Below, one piece after another: positions 23,547-33,529 of a stretch of DNA of 64,000 bases. How positions within the stretch are numbered: position 1 is the first letter of the stretch; each line of letters opens with the position of its first letter. A model generated the notes under the pieces. It worked only from the letters and a program-made list of their open reading frames with translations, did no database searches and was not told the DNA's origin. Source of the stretch: Punctularia strigosozonata HHB-11173 SS5 (lineage: Eukaryota; Basidiomycota; Agaricomycetes; Corticiales; Punctulariaceae); the NCBI RefSeq assembly GCF_000264995.1, contig NW_006767438.1, positions 727,989-791,988 of the forward strand, given 5' to 3'. The translations under genes and the position numbers were made by a program.

Positions 23547-24601
23547 TCAATCGGTTCCGAGCCGGTGTCCGGTACCCCAGTTATGACCCCCAGTCCCAGC
23601 AGTAGCTTGCCTCACCTGTCTCGGAGGGATGACATGGACCCCACCCGCAGGTCCGGCAGGTCCGGCATTAGGCGCGCTGCCATCACCCACCAAGGACCTT
23701 AGCCACCCCGGTGCGCGCCCAACGATGCCTTCGAGCACCCGGGTCTCGAACAGGCCGTACCACCACATGTGGCCGACGATGGCACCACTAACCTGTATAC
23801 CCGAAGAAGGCGGGGGTCAGTAATGGAAGATGCTCTCATCGATGCGGCTTAACGCACAGCGCTAGCAGCGGCGGCGGGACCACCCATGGCAAAGTCCATG
23901 CCGATCATAATATATGGCCAGTAAGCGTAAGGCACTGTGATGAGTCCCATGAGAGAGGTCTGGGCGCCCGGCGGCGCAAGTCTCGACGCGAGGTACGTCA
24001 GACAGAGGAGAAGGGGGCGGGTATGGGTGTAGGAGTGCAGAGGAGTGTTGAGGGCCTGAACCACAGCGACTATCAGTAACGAGTCCGACATGTCAACATC
24101 GAGTAGTCGCACAATGATGGATATAGCGGAAAGGAGGAGATGCCATGCATAATCCGCTGAGCGACTGGCGTAGTTAGCGGATTCGATACCATCGGACGTT
24201 CGACTGTGAACGAGTAATAGGGATTCATATTCGTGCGATGAAAAGATAACGAGGACATACTATAACATCACGAAGTCGAAGATATAGTTGATGCCAGAGC
24301 CTTGAAGAGCAGTCGGTTCAGTCGAACACGCGATTCGTATGTTTGACGGACGTACTGCCTAAGAAGAAGCTCGACCAAAGTCTCCATATCTACAGGACCA
24401 TGAGCGCATACACAGCGAGCATGATCCAAAGCCGCATACCTCCCATTTCTTCGTGACCAATTGTTGTACGTAGACCACCTTCCATGGGGAGACCAATTGT
24501 GCCATAACCGGTAGAGAAACAGCGAGCGAGGATGCGCAGAGGAATCGCGTCACAGGGGGAATCTTTCGGATCTCTGCCCAGAAGCCTCCTTGAGCAGCCA
24601 T
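23547..24601 (-). CDS. Derlin (Der1-like ER-associated degradation protein)
   Basis: Six exons: 24601-24440, 24389-24355, 24299-24261, 24203-24113, 24055-23858 and 23792-23547, with consistent phases and about 256 residues. Derlins are rhomboid-like pseudoprotease channels of the ER membrane that pull misfolded proteins back to the cytosol for degradation. Visible hallmarks are the N-terminal 'WAEIRKIPPVTRFLC', 'QLVTKKWE' plus 'IWRLWSSFFLG', 'GINYIFDFVMLY', 'HTRPLLLCLTYLASR', 'PPGAQTSLMGLI', 'HMWWYG' and a C-terminal 'GTGHRLG'. About four to six hydrophobic segments are apparent. The cytosolic tail is glycine/proline-rich. The gene is divergent from Seh1, sharing a 182-bp promoter. It looks intact. 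Confidence 0.9.
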
Positions 24602-24783
24602 GGTGGTGTGTACAGTATAGTCAAGGTCGAGATGTGAAGTACGTGGAAGAGAGTGTCAACGCATCCGGAGGGTAAGGTCAACGTGTCCGTCCATGCCGAT
24701 GCAAGTGAAAGTCCTGAATATTCGCGAGTGATCTCATCCTTCAGCCACCTCCGCCTTCGCCTTCGCCGACCGGCAAGCAACTC
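24602..24783. promoter_or_regulatory. Shared 182-bp bidirectional promoter (derlin / Seh1)
   Basis: The start codons of the two divergent genes are separated by 182 bp. No TATA or CCAAT box stands out. A C/T-rich stretch sits just upstream of the Seh1 start. Confidence 0.5.
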
Positions 24784-26591
24784 ATGATCCAAACAGGGCT
24801 ATTACAAGACGCGCACAACGACCTCATTACCGACGCGTCGTATGATTTCTATGGTTTGAGACTTGCAACGGCGGGTCTAGATCAGAGGTGTGTAGCAGTG
24901 ATTTCACGCGTTCAAGCCACTGAACACATATGCGCATCCGTTCATATGAAACAGGGTGAAAATCTGGTCTCTAGACGAGCTTACGGGAAAATGGACGATT
25001 GCGCACGAGTGGAAGGTACGTCGTTCCACCACAGTCGTGATGTGTGCTCAGCTGGAATGTTGCAGGCACACGACGCGCCGGTATCCAAACTATCATGGGC
25101 GCACCCTGAATTCGGTTCGATACTCGCAAGCGCCTCTTTTGATAGGACGGTCAAAGTTTGGGAGGAGACTGTCGTACCTGGGGACGCGGACCAACCATCT
25201 CAATCCCAACAAAGTCAAGCCACCGAACCCGCGTCGCAAGGCTCGCAAAACGATTACAACGACGGCGCAGCGGAGCCGTATGTCGTTCTAAATACACGAT
25301 GGATCGAGCGCGCTATATTACATGACGCGAAAGGCACCGTACGCGGCGTTGAGTTTGCGCCTTCGTACTTCGGGCTCAAGCTGGTACGCACCCTTTCCAC
25401 CGTGCCTTTCCTGAACACGTCCATAACAATACTTTCACGCAGGCTACCATCTCAAGCGACAACAACCTGCGCATCTACGAAGCAGTAGAAGAGCCTGCAG
25501 GCCCCTCTCAGCCGACCAATGTTCCTACCCGAACCTGGTCCCTGTCCGAAGAACTGGATGTCACTCTCCTGCCATCCTCCCCATCGGCCAAAACAATCTC
25601 CCTCACTCACACCCTCTCCCCAACACCCACGCAAACGCAAACGTCCATGGCAGGCGCGAATGCGACTGCGCAGGCAACATTATTGCAACAGGAGTTACAC
25701 GCACAACAGGAGAAGGAACAAGAACGAGAGAAGAAGCGGGGCGGAAACCGCGAAGCCGACGGGGGTTGGACCCTTAGCTGGTGTAAAGACCGGCACTGGG
25801 GCGAATTGATAGCTGCTGCTGTCGGAACCAGCGGCATTGTTAAAGTGCGCCTCTTTTGGTGTGTTCGAGACTGTATCAAGCTGAACCTTGAGCAGATAAT
25901 TCATTTGTCACCTTCCCGGAGACCGCAAACACTGCTCATACTTGACCCGTCGTCTCCTTCCACCTCTGGCCAGCAGCGGACGACAGCGGCGCCGAACAAT
26001 CCCTTAGGGTTCATCAATGGGCATTCTCGAGCGACGGACTCGACAGCCACGTCGGATGAGACAACAAAGCTCTCCGTTACTTCGGTTTCCTGGGCGCCAT
26101 CCTGCGGCCGGTCCTATCATCTCATCGCGACCGGTTCCCTGGGCGGACACGTACGGATATGGAAGGTGAAACCACCGGCCGACAGCGAAGGCGAGGGGGC
26201 CAACGGGGGCGTGAGCAGAGAGGATGATGGGTGGACGGGGGAAATGGTCGCTGAATTCGACGATCATCAGTGCGTACTTCTCCGACTGGCAAGAGCCTGA
26301 CTCATGGCGATTGCAGGAGTCCCGTGACGAGAGTAGAATGGAACATCACCGGGTAAGCTGGCTCGCTCTCTCGGCGAGTTGCCTAGGTTGAACTGGTTGG
26401 ACACCGAATGCAGGACAATCCTATCCTCAGCGGGCAACGATGGTCGTATCCGGCTATGGAAAGCCACCTTCAGTGATGTCTGGAGAGCAGCCGGACACAT
26501 CAATGTCGAACAGGCACCAGAACATGATGACGACGAGGATACTGGGGAGGGAGATGGAGATAAGGGTGACGATGTCGATATGGAGGGATGA
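24784..26591 (+). CDS. SEH1: Nucleoporin/SEA-complex WD40 protein Seh1-like
   Basis: Seven exons: 24784-24887, 24955-25015, 25066-25383, 25443-25844, 25896-26269, 26317-26352 and 26414-26591, giving 490 residues. Seh1 is a beta-propeller subunit of the Nup84/Nup107 coat of the nuclear pore and of the SEA/GATOR2 complex that signals to TORC1 at the vacuole. The start 'LLQDAHNDLITDASYDFYG' is the family's first blade, followed by 'GKWTIAHEWK', 'AHDAPVSKLSWAHPEFGSIL', 'ASFDRTVKVWEE', 'LRIYEA', 'IATGSLGGHVRIWK' and 'ILSSAGNDGRIRLWK'. A glutamine/glutamate-rich insertion after the 'LRIYEA' blade and an acidic C-terminus lengthen it beyond the yeast protein. The last intron is read as 61 nt because that restores the conserved 'ITG-TILSSAGN' junction. 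Confidence 0.88.
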
Positions 26592-27437
26592 GTAGTAGGT
26601 GTCGTCAGGTGAGCGTGATCTCGCCACCAGGCTCTCGTCGTTAACGCGCAAATACCTTTGCCCTAGGCAGCATTGTTGTGATATCCATATTTGATGCTAA
26701 TGCATACTCTCACCTTCACACCGCTGAACGAGCACGCGCCGAGCACTGATTTCTTGCAGTGGGCATAGACCGTAGTGGTTTTCGAGAAATGGTCTGGCCC
26801 AAGGGCCCTCATTGTCAACGGCATCAACCTCGGAACGTTGCTTTCGACAGCGGACACCATGGATTCAGCACGATCCACCCAACGGCGGCTAGTCATCGCC
26901 GCCAAGATTATGCAGTGCTCGCGTGGGACTGCTGTTCATCTTCGTGGGATGTGTTCTGTATTCGTATTAGAACAGTTCGCGTGCTTCCACCACTCGGTTT
27001 CTCACACTGACTCGTGTACAGAGCAGTACTTATGAGGTATGACTTGGTATGCCTTTGCCTTCTGACGCAATCTAACTTCTCATTGAAAGCGGGCATCGTG
27101 GATGCTCGTAAGGGTTTTCAACCTCGCCGCTTCTGACGCCATATGCACCTGCATCTACTGGCCCTGCGTAACCGCTCTCAACCTCGTGACACCGGCCATC
27201 TCTAATAGCGGACTATTCATGGCTAAACATGCCGGTGATAAGGCACAAGTTCGTATAGCTTTGACGTTCTTCTGCACCGAACGATCTTCAAGAGCAAGTG
27301 CTTCGAGCCCAATGCTGAGGAGGATATGCCGCGTTCAAGGGGCCTCGTGCCGGTTATTCTGCGAGGTCCTTTCGGTTGGGGTGAGATCATCGCCCGTTCC
27401 GACGTTCAGCAGATATCCCTTCGAAACGATCTTGCCA
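26592..27437. other. Intergenic, no gene supported
   Basis: Only short conflicting open frames. It contains the 3' flank of Seh1 and the upstream region of the LPMO gene. Confidence 0.45.
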
Positions 27438-27444
27438 TATATAA
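27438..27444 (+). promoter_or_regulatory. TATA box of the LPMO gene
   Basis: TATATAA lies 57 bp before the LPMO start codon, a usual distance for a regulated secreted-enzyme gene in fungi. Confidence 0.6.
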
Positions 27445-27501
27445 GGCCCTCAAGCGGATTGCAGAAGGCACCATCATCGCACATTGCGAGGTCGCAGCAA
27501 C

Positions 27502-28888
27502 ATGACCGTGTTCACTGTCCTGAGTCTCGTGTCCGTCGTCTCGTACGCTACGACTGTGATGGCGCACGGCGGGGTGACGTCCTACAACATTGCGGGGAAG
27601 GCATATACTGGTTGGCAACCATACAACGACCCTAACTCGCAGATATCGATCGAGCGTCCATACTCGTCTTACAATCCGTGAGGATCTCTTCTCGTGTGAT
27701 CCATCGATGCTGATGCGGATTGTCTTGCCGTGTAGGATTATGAGCGCAACCGATACAGTAAGTATTCCGCGATAAGACGCCTCTTGACGGCTCAACTGAC
27801 CGTATACGCAGACTATCAGCTGCAATGACGATGGCTGGCCGAGCTCGAACCAACTCAGCGCCACAGTTCTGGCTGGAAGCGAGGTGACTGCTCACTGGTG
27901 AATCCGTGTCGTCACTAAGCCGTTATGAGTCCGGTGCTGATTCGCACAATAGGGCGCAATGGACACACGCTCAGGGTCCTGTAATGGTGAGATTCTCCGG
28001 GCTGAGGGGTGCAATCTTTCAATTTGCAAGCAGGTTTACATGGCATCGTGCGGAGACACGTGCTATTCCGTCAACACTGCCGAGCTCAACTGGTTCAAGA
28101 TCGCGGAGACGGGTAAGCTACGGTCTCTCCGAATCTTCCTCTTGGTGACTCGGACATCGCATACCCAGGTCTTGTTTCCGGTAACTTGCCGAACGGCGTC
28201 TGGGGAACCGGTTTGGTCATGAATAGCCTTTCCTATAATGCCACCATTCCGAAGACTCTAGCCCCTGGGGAGTACATGATCCGCGTAAGCCATGAATCAC
28301 TCACCCTGGGAAGAGTATTAAAAAGCGGCGATTTCAGCATGAACTCCTCGCCCTTCACCAGGCCAATACGCCTCAATGTAGGTTGACGCCATCGATATAA
28401 TCCGGCAAGCGCTTATATTCAGCCCAGTCTATCCAGAATGCGCACAGCTCATCGTCACCGGAAACGGCACCGCGACCCCGCCGTCCAGCATGACCATCAA
28501 ACTTCCGGGTAGGTTCATGTTAGAATAATCGTGAACACGCTGAGTCCACAATTCTGTCGTAGGTGGATACTCTCAATCTGATCCAAGGTACTTCACGTCC
28601 GTTATCGCAAGATATGCTGAACAAGTTTCTGTATAGCATCAACATCGACATCTACACTGCTGACGCGTACGTACATCCTTATTCCAATCGAAACGAATGT
28701 GGAGCTGATATGCGGGGTCCAGGGCGAAGACGTATTCGTACACAGGTAAGACCAAGCAGCCTTGCTCGCTAACAGTTGCTCATGATCAGCGCAATCGGAT
28801 ACCCAGTCCCTGGGCCGGGTGAGTGCTCTTCGGATTAGGTGAATGAATGATCTTACCTGCCTTTTAAGCCGTCTGGACCGGCGAATGA
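27502..28888 (+). CDS. AA9 (former GH61) lytic polysaccharide monooxygenase
   Basis: Secreted copper enzyme that oxidatively cleaves cellulose or related glucans. Exons: 27502-27677, 27736-27757, 27812-27897, 27953-27986, 28034-28112, 28169-28284, 28338-28377, 28428-28508, 28563-28587, then 28637 onward. The last two junctions (28667-28870) are ambiguous, but the end reads 'YPVPGPAVWTGE' with stop at 28886-28888. A 21-residue signal peptide is followed by the mature N-terminus 'HGGVTSYNI', whose His1 is one half of the copper histidine brace. The second histidine is in 'WTHAQGP', and the Q and Y of the active site are in 'NTPQFYPECAQL'. Cysteines in 'ISCNDDGWPSSNQ' and 'YPECAQL' match the conserved disulfide. 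'TIPKTLAPGEYMIRHE' is the family signature. There is no CBM1. Very high intron density (at least ten) is typical of this family in Agaricomycetes. Confidence 0.9.
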
Positions 28889-29094
28889 GGCTCGTCAGTC
28901 AGAACGAGCATTCTATTTTCATTTTGGGTTCACGGGCATCGCGCAGTTGTGTATTTTACACCTGATCAAACTGGCTGTAACTTGAGGAGCGTGTATGACC
29001 TGAACACGATGTCAATTTCATGAAGAGAATCAGGTATCTATGTGAAAGGACGGGAACAAGCGATATGTGCAGGTTGTTACTGATACATTCATGC

Positions 29095-30942
29095 TCAAGG
29101 ATACGAAAAGTCGTCCACGTCCCTCCACCCTCCTCCGGGCGTGAGTCGATTCATGATTTTTAGCCAGCGTCCCGTACACGAGAAGATCGTGGTGTCCACG
29201 GAGTCGCGTTCTCCACAATCGCATAGCCCTACTTGCCTATCTTCGTGGAGGCGAGGGCAATGCCTGTGACGGAAAGGTTTGACATCATGGCGCCGTACCC
29301 AATGGACGAGCACGACTTACGTGAAGGGTTGATGCGTATATCCTATCCGATCAAAGAAGTGGAATGCGGTCGGTGGTAGGAGGATAGAAGCGCCGATACT
29401 GAATGCCTGGTCAGAATTGAAGCACGGGCGTTAGAGGTTGAGACTAACCTGTGCACCGGAGCATCGCCCCATCTCTGTACAGGTGCGCATCAGCAAGGAA
29501 GCCCAGGTTTGCGTCAATCAAGGCGAACCTCATAGTAAAACCCTCCTGCCTGATCGAGGTAGTCGAAGTACGCCGAGTATGCCTCGCCTCGCCAGAAGTC
29601 CATGTCCGCGATCTCGAAGTTGCTCCAATCTGAACGCAACGTCAAAGGAAGGCCTGTCAAGCTGCGTAAAGCACGGAAAAAGCAGACTGACAATGGCAGA
29701 GGTTATAGTTTCCCGTCCGAGTGTTGGCCACCCACGAGATAGTGCTCTTCTCGGGAATGTATTGCGGATATTTTTCCATAAATTCTGCCGGGCCGCTTCA
29801 GTACACACACGGGCTTCGTTGTGCAATTTCCTACCTTTCGTAGTTTGCCAAAGGGTCGTCACCGTTTCCTTGATCTCCTTGATACCGATAACGAAACCTA
29901 AGGGACAGTCAATGCCTACCACGGGCATGGACGGGCAAGTAGGCCGACCATATGTCTTGTTATGGCTGACCATGAACTGCAAAGGATCGAAGTCGATGTT
30001 ACATCGGAACAGAACGTTCGGCCTACGTCAAGAAAAGATCAATCAGATAGCTAGAAGAGGGTGAGGAGTGGACTCACTCGACCCGCCAGTAGTATTTGTA
30101 CTTCAGCAGAAGCGGGTGCCTGTAGAAGAACTACGAAGGCTCAGTGACCAGCAATCAAGCCAGAATTGAGCTGACTCCGGCGTTGAAGCGACACATGTTT
30201 CGGTATCTGCATGGGGTTTGAGGGAACGATCATTCAAGTCGTGATCGGGACTTACGGAATACTCTCTAGGATGATTGGTCACTCTTCGGTAACAGGAATG
30301 GAGTCGCTCAACGCTCACTTGCATAGGGTATGTTCGGCACAGTGGCCAGCTGCGCCATCTCCCGATCCGCTTTCTCCGCGTCGATCCAATCGGGCATGTA
30401 CCAGTGTTCCGGTGGGATGAGACCGAACTCGACTGGAGAGCTCGCGGCTTCCGATACGTTACTTAATCCTTTTGAGCTTCCGACGCATGGGGAACAGGAA
30501 TGGTATAAACATACGCCTTGAATGCTTCGGAGAACTCAACCTCGCTCAGGAACACCCAGGGATAGTGATAGTTGCGATTGAACCTGTTCTCGAGCCCACG
30601 CATGCTCGCCAAGACTCCATCAAGGTCGCCTTCTCGCGCAAGCACCAACAGCGTTGCGTTGGCGAGCGGTGCGGTTCTACGAAGTGCTGTTGGCTCAATC
30701 GGCACGGACACGAGAGTGGAGAAGTATCACGTACCGATGTGAGACAGACGACAGGTATTCCTTTGCGCCATCCCATTCCGCGTCAAACTGACCTGGTGCT
30801 TGCAAATGAACAATATAGAGAACCGCCTAGTTACATAGCGTGCCGGGCACCGTGCTGCATGAGCGAACGTCTGTGGTGGTAATTCTCAACGTACAAGTAG
30901 CAAGAGCAAAGCTAACAAGCAGTGACGAGATCGTAGACTCAT
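29095..30942 (-). CDS. GT15 alpha-1,2-mannosyltransferase (KRE2/MNT1/KTR family)
   Basis: Golgi type II membrane enzyme that adds alpha-1,2-mannose to N- and O-glycans of secreted and wall proteins. Exon 1 (30942-30895) encodes a short anchor, 'MSLRSRHCLLALLLLL'. Later exons carry the family's blocks in order: 'NATLLVLAREGDLDGV', 'LENRFNRNYHYPWVFLSE', 'FGLIPPEHWYMPDWID', 'YRNMCRFNAG', 'FFYRHPLLLKYKYYWRVE', 'NIDFDPLQFMVSHNKTYG', 'IKEIKETVTTLWQTT', 'NYNLCH', 'FEIADMDFWR', 'AGGFYYE' plus 'RWGDAPVH', and 'RIGYTHQPF'. The C-terminal 'DTTIFSCTGRW' follows. At least nine introns interrupt it. The junction after 'FSEAFK' uses a normal GTATGT donor. The N-terminal exon link (about 106-nt intron) is the weakest part. 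No lesion is seen. Confidence 0.82.
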
Positions 30943-31547
30943 TCCATTAAGGGTATACGTGTCGAGATTGTAGGTCAGGAATGAAGCGAAACCAGGAGTC
31001 GTCGAGGAAATGAGCTACGCCTGCATGGTGTAGCCACTATAGCGGCGGTTGCCGACCCAGTGTCGTGTTCTGTTTTTAGCACCAAGCCGCGGGCGGCGCT
31101 GTCGACGCGTCGGCCAGTAAATCCTCGACTACAGGATAGTCATTGACAGAACTCTTCCATAAGCATCGGCCTTAAGTACTCCAGAACTTCTCTCCGCGAG
31201 CATAGACTTTGTCGAGGAACTATGGAGCGTCAGTGTCCGAATCCCAGCTATGGACGAGATATTTCTCGACGGTAAATGGTCCTGGTAGGGGGTACTTTGC
31301 GATATCGGGGGCTATACATGTCGAAGCTCAAACGCTATGCATACGATTAATCCTCGCGTATCCACGGACCTGCGGTTACTTGAGAGGCGAACAAGATGAA
31401 CAGAACGATTCGAGAACATCAGAAACCATGGGTCGAGTAGCACAGCATGTATGATTAATATAAATGTACTAAGGAGTTTTGTGATCAACAATAACAACTA
31501 CTGCGAGAAGGAAAGTAAATGAGGATATCTCATCGGCATTACGCGAT
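30943..31547. other. Intergenic, no gene supported
   Basis: Promoter region of the GT15 gene and 3' flank of WYWD copy 4. A plus-strand stretch at 31209-31454 is open but shows no family feature. Confidence 0.4.
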
Positions 31548-32014
31548 CTATAGCTGAGCAGTCTGAACGTCCAGAGCTGTGACTGATGTGACATTCTCTT
31601 GATCTCGTAGCGGTTTCTTACGGGATGCGTGCACTCTGCGTGGCACTTCTGCCTGTGGCGCGTAACAAGTGAATGAGTAGAGTTCGAAGTCAAAATGATA
31701 CACATAGGCTCACCGTTTCGAGTATTTCGTGGCGCGGAGTGCAGATGTCCCAATACCAAAGGGGGTCTTCTTCTGGGTCCAGGTTTAGCTCGTGCTTGAT
31801 AATCTGAAGAACCTCGGCTTCGTCCTCAGCAGACAGTTTGTCCTCCCAAAGAGAAAAGTTGGTATATAGCGCCATAACGAACGAGTAAACGGGGTGTGCC
31901 GTAGTAGCCAAGCAAAGTATAGCCCGACAACGCGTAGTAAGGCTGCGCTCGATGAGATGCAAGCAGGTGGCTATGCTGGTGGTGCCATCTGGGATGAACT
32001 GTTTCCTGACGGCG
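31548..32014 (-). pseudogene. WYWD family copy 4, 3' part (split by LTR element)
   Basis: The 3' two-thirds of a family member: the lower part of exon 2 ends at 31714 with 'LWYWDICTPRHEILET', then a GT-AG intron (31653-31713), then exon 3 (31652-31548, 34 codons and stop). Exon 3 has a basic start, 'AEVPRRVHASRKKPLR', similar to exon 3 of copy 7. Motifs 'MALYTNFSLWEDK' and 'LWYWD' are intact. The coding sequence stops at the target-site duplication 32010-32014. The missing upstream part resumes at 40120 on the far side of the retroelement. Confidence 0.8.
32010..32014. repeat. Target-site duplication (left), CGGCG
   Basis: The five bases CGGCG next to the LTR at 32015 recur at 40120-40124, flanking the whole element. 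Confidence 0.9.
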
Positions 32015-32296
32015 TGTAATGTATATAGCTTACGTAAAGCTATGCTACGACGCGACTAGACCGAGACAGAACAGAACCGAGTGTATTGAGCTGAAAGACA
32101 ACGGTACAGGTAGATCGTACGTAGTTTATATGTCTCTAGCCCGGAACAAAGTTCTATGGGCGCCATATGATCCTTCGGCGCCCTCGCAGTATTGTGAGTG
32201 ACCGCGCCCAATGAGGCGCGGTGTTTCTTGATTTACATCATGCCGCCTTCGGCGGCTTACAAATCTTATCTACGGTAATATTATACTACCGTTACA
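32015..32296 (-). repeat. 3' LTR of the Ty3/gypsy element
   Basis: 282 bp. In element orientation it starts TGTAACGG and ends CATTACA. It matches the LTR at 39838-40119 at every position I compared. Confidence 0.93.
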
Positions 32297-32312
32297 TCCT
32301 CCCCCCTCCAGG
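32297..32312 (-). other. Polypurine tract
   Basis: On the minus strand a run ending GGAGGGGGGAGGA abuts the start of the 3' LTR, as expected for the plus-strand primer of an LTR element. Confidence 0.7.
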
Positions 32313-32410
32313 AAAGAGATAGTTAATACATAGTTAGCGAGTCACAGAGTCGATGGACTCACTGCGACGCGAGGGCCTGTCAATGGACACGGCTTCTCGT
32401 GCTTCGGTTC

Positions 32411-33238
32411 TCACGCCACAGCGGGCCCGGAATAGTCGGCGAGCCACTGGGTCGCGAACGCGTGGAGGGGACCCTCAGCCATTTCGTGCTGTAGGCCGCA
32501 GTTCGCCGCGTGCTTCAGGAAATCGTTGATTTCCACATTCTCTCCGTGCCGGTATGGTGTCGGGGCCCACATCTCCGATATAGTGCATCCTAGCGATATT
32601 ACGGTGCCTCGGTACTCTTCGGCGTGATCCGCGAAGTATCGGCAGATCACGTGATTTGCGATGTTGCGCGTGCGCCGCGATTCTTCCTTCGTGCCGGGAC
32701 GGGCTGGCCCGATCTGCTTGAAGATTAACCAGCCTCTCAGCTGGGCTTCGTCGGGCACATTGCCCTCGAATTTGATACCGTGAGGGCGGCGATTCGCGTA
32801 TTCTGCGAGGAGCTGTGCCCAGGCCTCGATGTCCGAGTAGTCCGGGTCGATCGGCTTCTCGGCTTTCTCACGTTTCTCGCGCTTCTCGCGCTTCTTAGTG
32901 TCCAATAGGACCGCGTTTCGGAACCAGTCAGGGTCCTTCCATCCAGAAACGAATTGTTTCTGCGTTTCGGAGGCGTCGGCCCCCAACTCCTTGATCAAAT
33001 CAAGGTAATGCTTCGCGAGGAACACGGCGAACCAATGTTTCTCGCGGCGCGATTCCTTGATCAGTCGTTCGTAGTACGCGATGTCGGTAGGTGGCACCAC
33101 GTGGTCTCGCATTATTTTTGCGATTTCCTCGCGAGTGAGGTGTCGGCGAGGATCACCCACATGTGCAAATGGGCGGACCACGACGCGGCCGTCCTCTCGT
33201 TCTGGACCCTCCCCCCCCCAAGCGGAGGGCGTTCCCAT
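32411..33238 (-). CDS. Third open frame of the Ty3/gypsy element, unknown product
   Basis: 275-codon frame between pol and the 3' LTR, in the same orientation. It has a charged central stretch (KKREKREKREK) and no domain I recognise: no transmembrane segment, no signal peptide and no envelope-like features. Most Ty3/gypsy elements lack a gene here. Whether it is expressed is unknown. Confidence 0.6.
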   Translation of the reverse strand: MGTPSAWGGEGPEREDGRVVVRPFAHVGDPRRHLTREEIAKIMRDHVVPPTDIAYYERLIKESRREKHWFAVFLAKHYLDLIKELGADASETQKQFVSGWKDPDWFRNAVLLDTKKREKREKREKAEKPIDPDYSDIEAWAQLLAEYANRRPHGIKFEGNVPDEAQLRGWLIFKQIGPARPGTKEESRRTRNIANHVICRYFADHAEEYRGTVISLGCTISEMWAPTPYRHGENVEINDFLKHAANCGLQHEMAEGPLHAFATQWLADYSGPAVA

Positions 33239-33529
33239 GGGGGCCGGCAGAGCGGCCGGATGCCCATCAGCATCCTGGACCCACTGAGTTCCGGGGCCGG
33301 GTTGCTTGAGCGCATTCGTGAGAACGCGCCCATTTCGGAGTACGAAATTGTGTACTTACTTGGTAACTCGGGTAGCCAAGAGTGGCTTCCAGCGCTTCGA
33401 CGCGCAGGGTAAGGTTCTCAACCTGTTTCATCAGGTTGGGAATGTTGATGGCAGGCGCGGGATAGGGCGCTCCGCGCATCGGTCCAACGACGTAGGGTTT
33501 CGAGGGGGGCATTCGGTACAGTACGTAGG

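Noticed and set aside
26353-26386. A 34-nt intron in the Seh1-like gene
   Set aside because: It would be shorter than any other intron here. Using the CAG at 26411-26413 gives 61 nt and restores the conserved WD40 junction.
29438-30064. Plus-strand open frame of about 200 codons
   Set aside because: It lies antisense to the GT15 exons, which match a known family over their whole length.
30470-30540. GC donor after 'FSEAFK' in the mannosyltransferase
   Set aside because: A canonical GTATGT donor two bases further on gives the right phase into the conserved downstream exon. The GC donor would put a stop at the junction.
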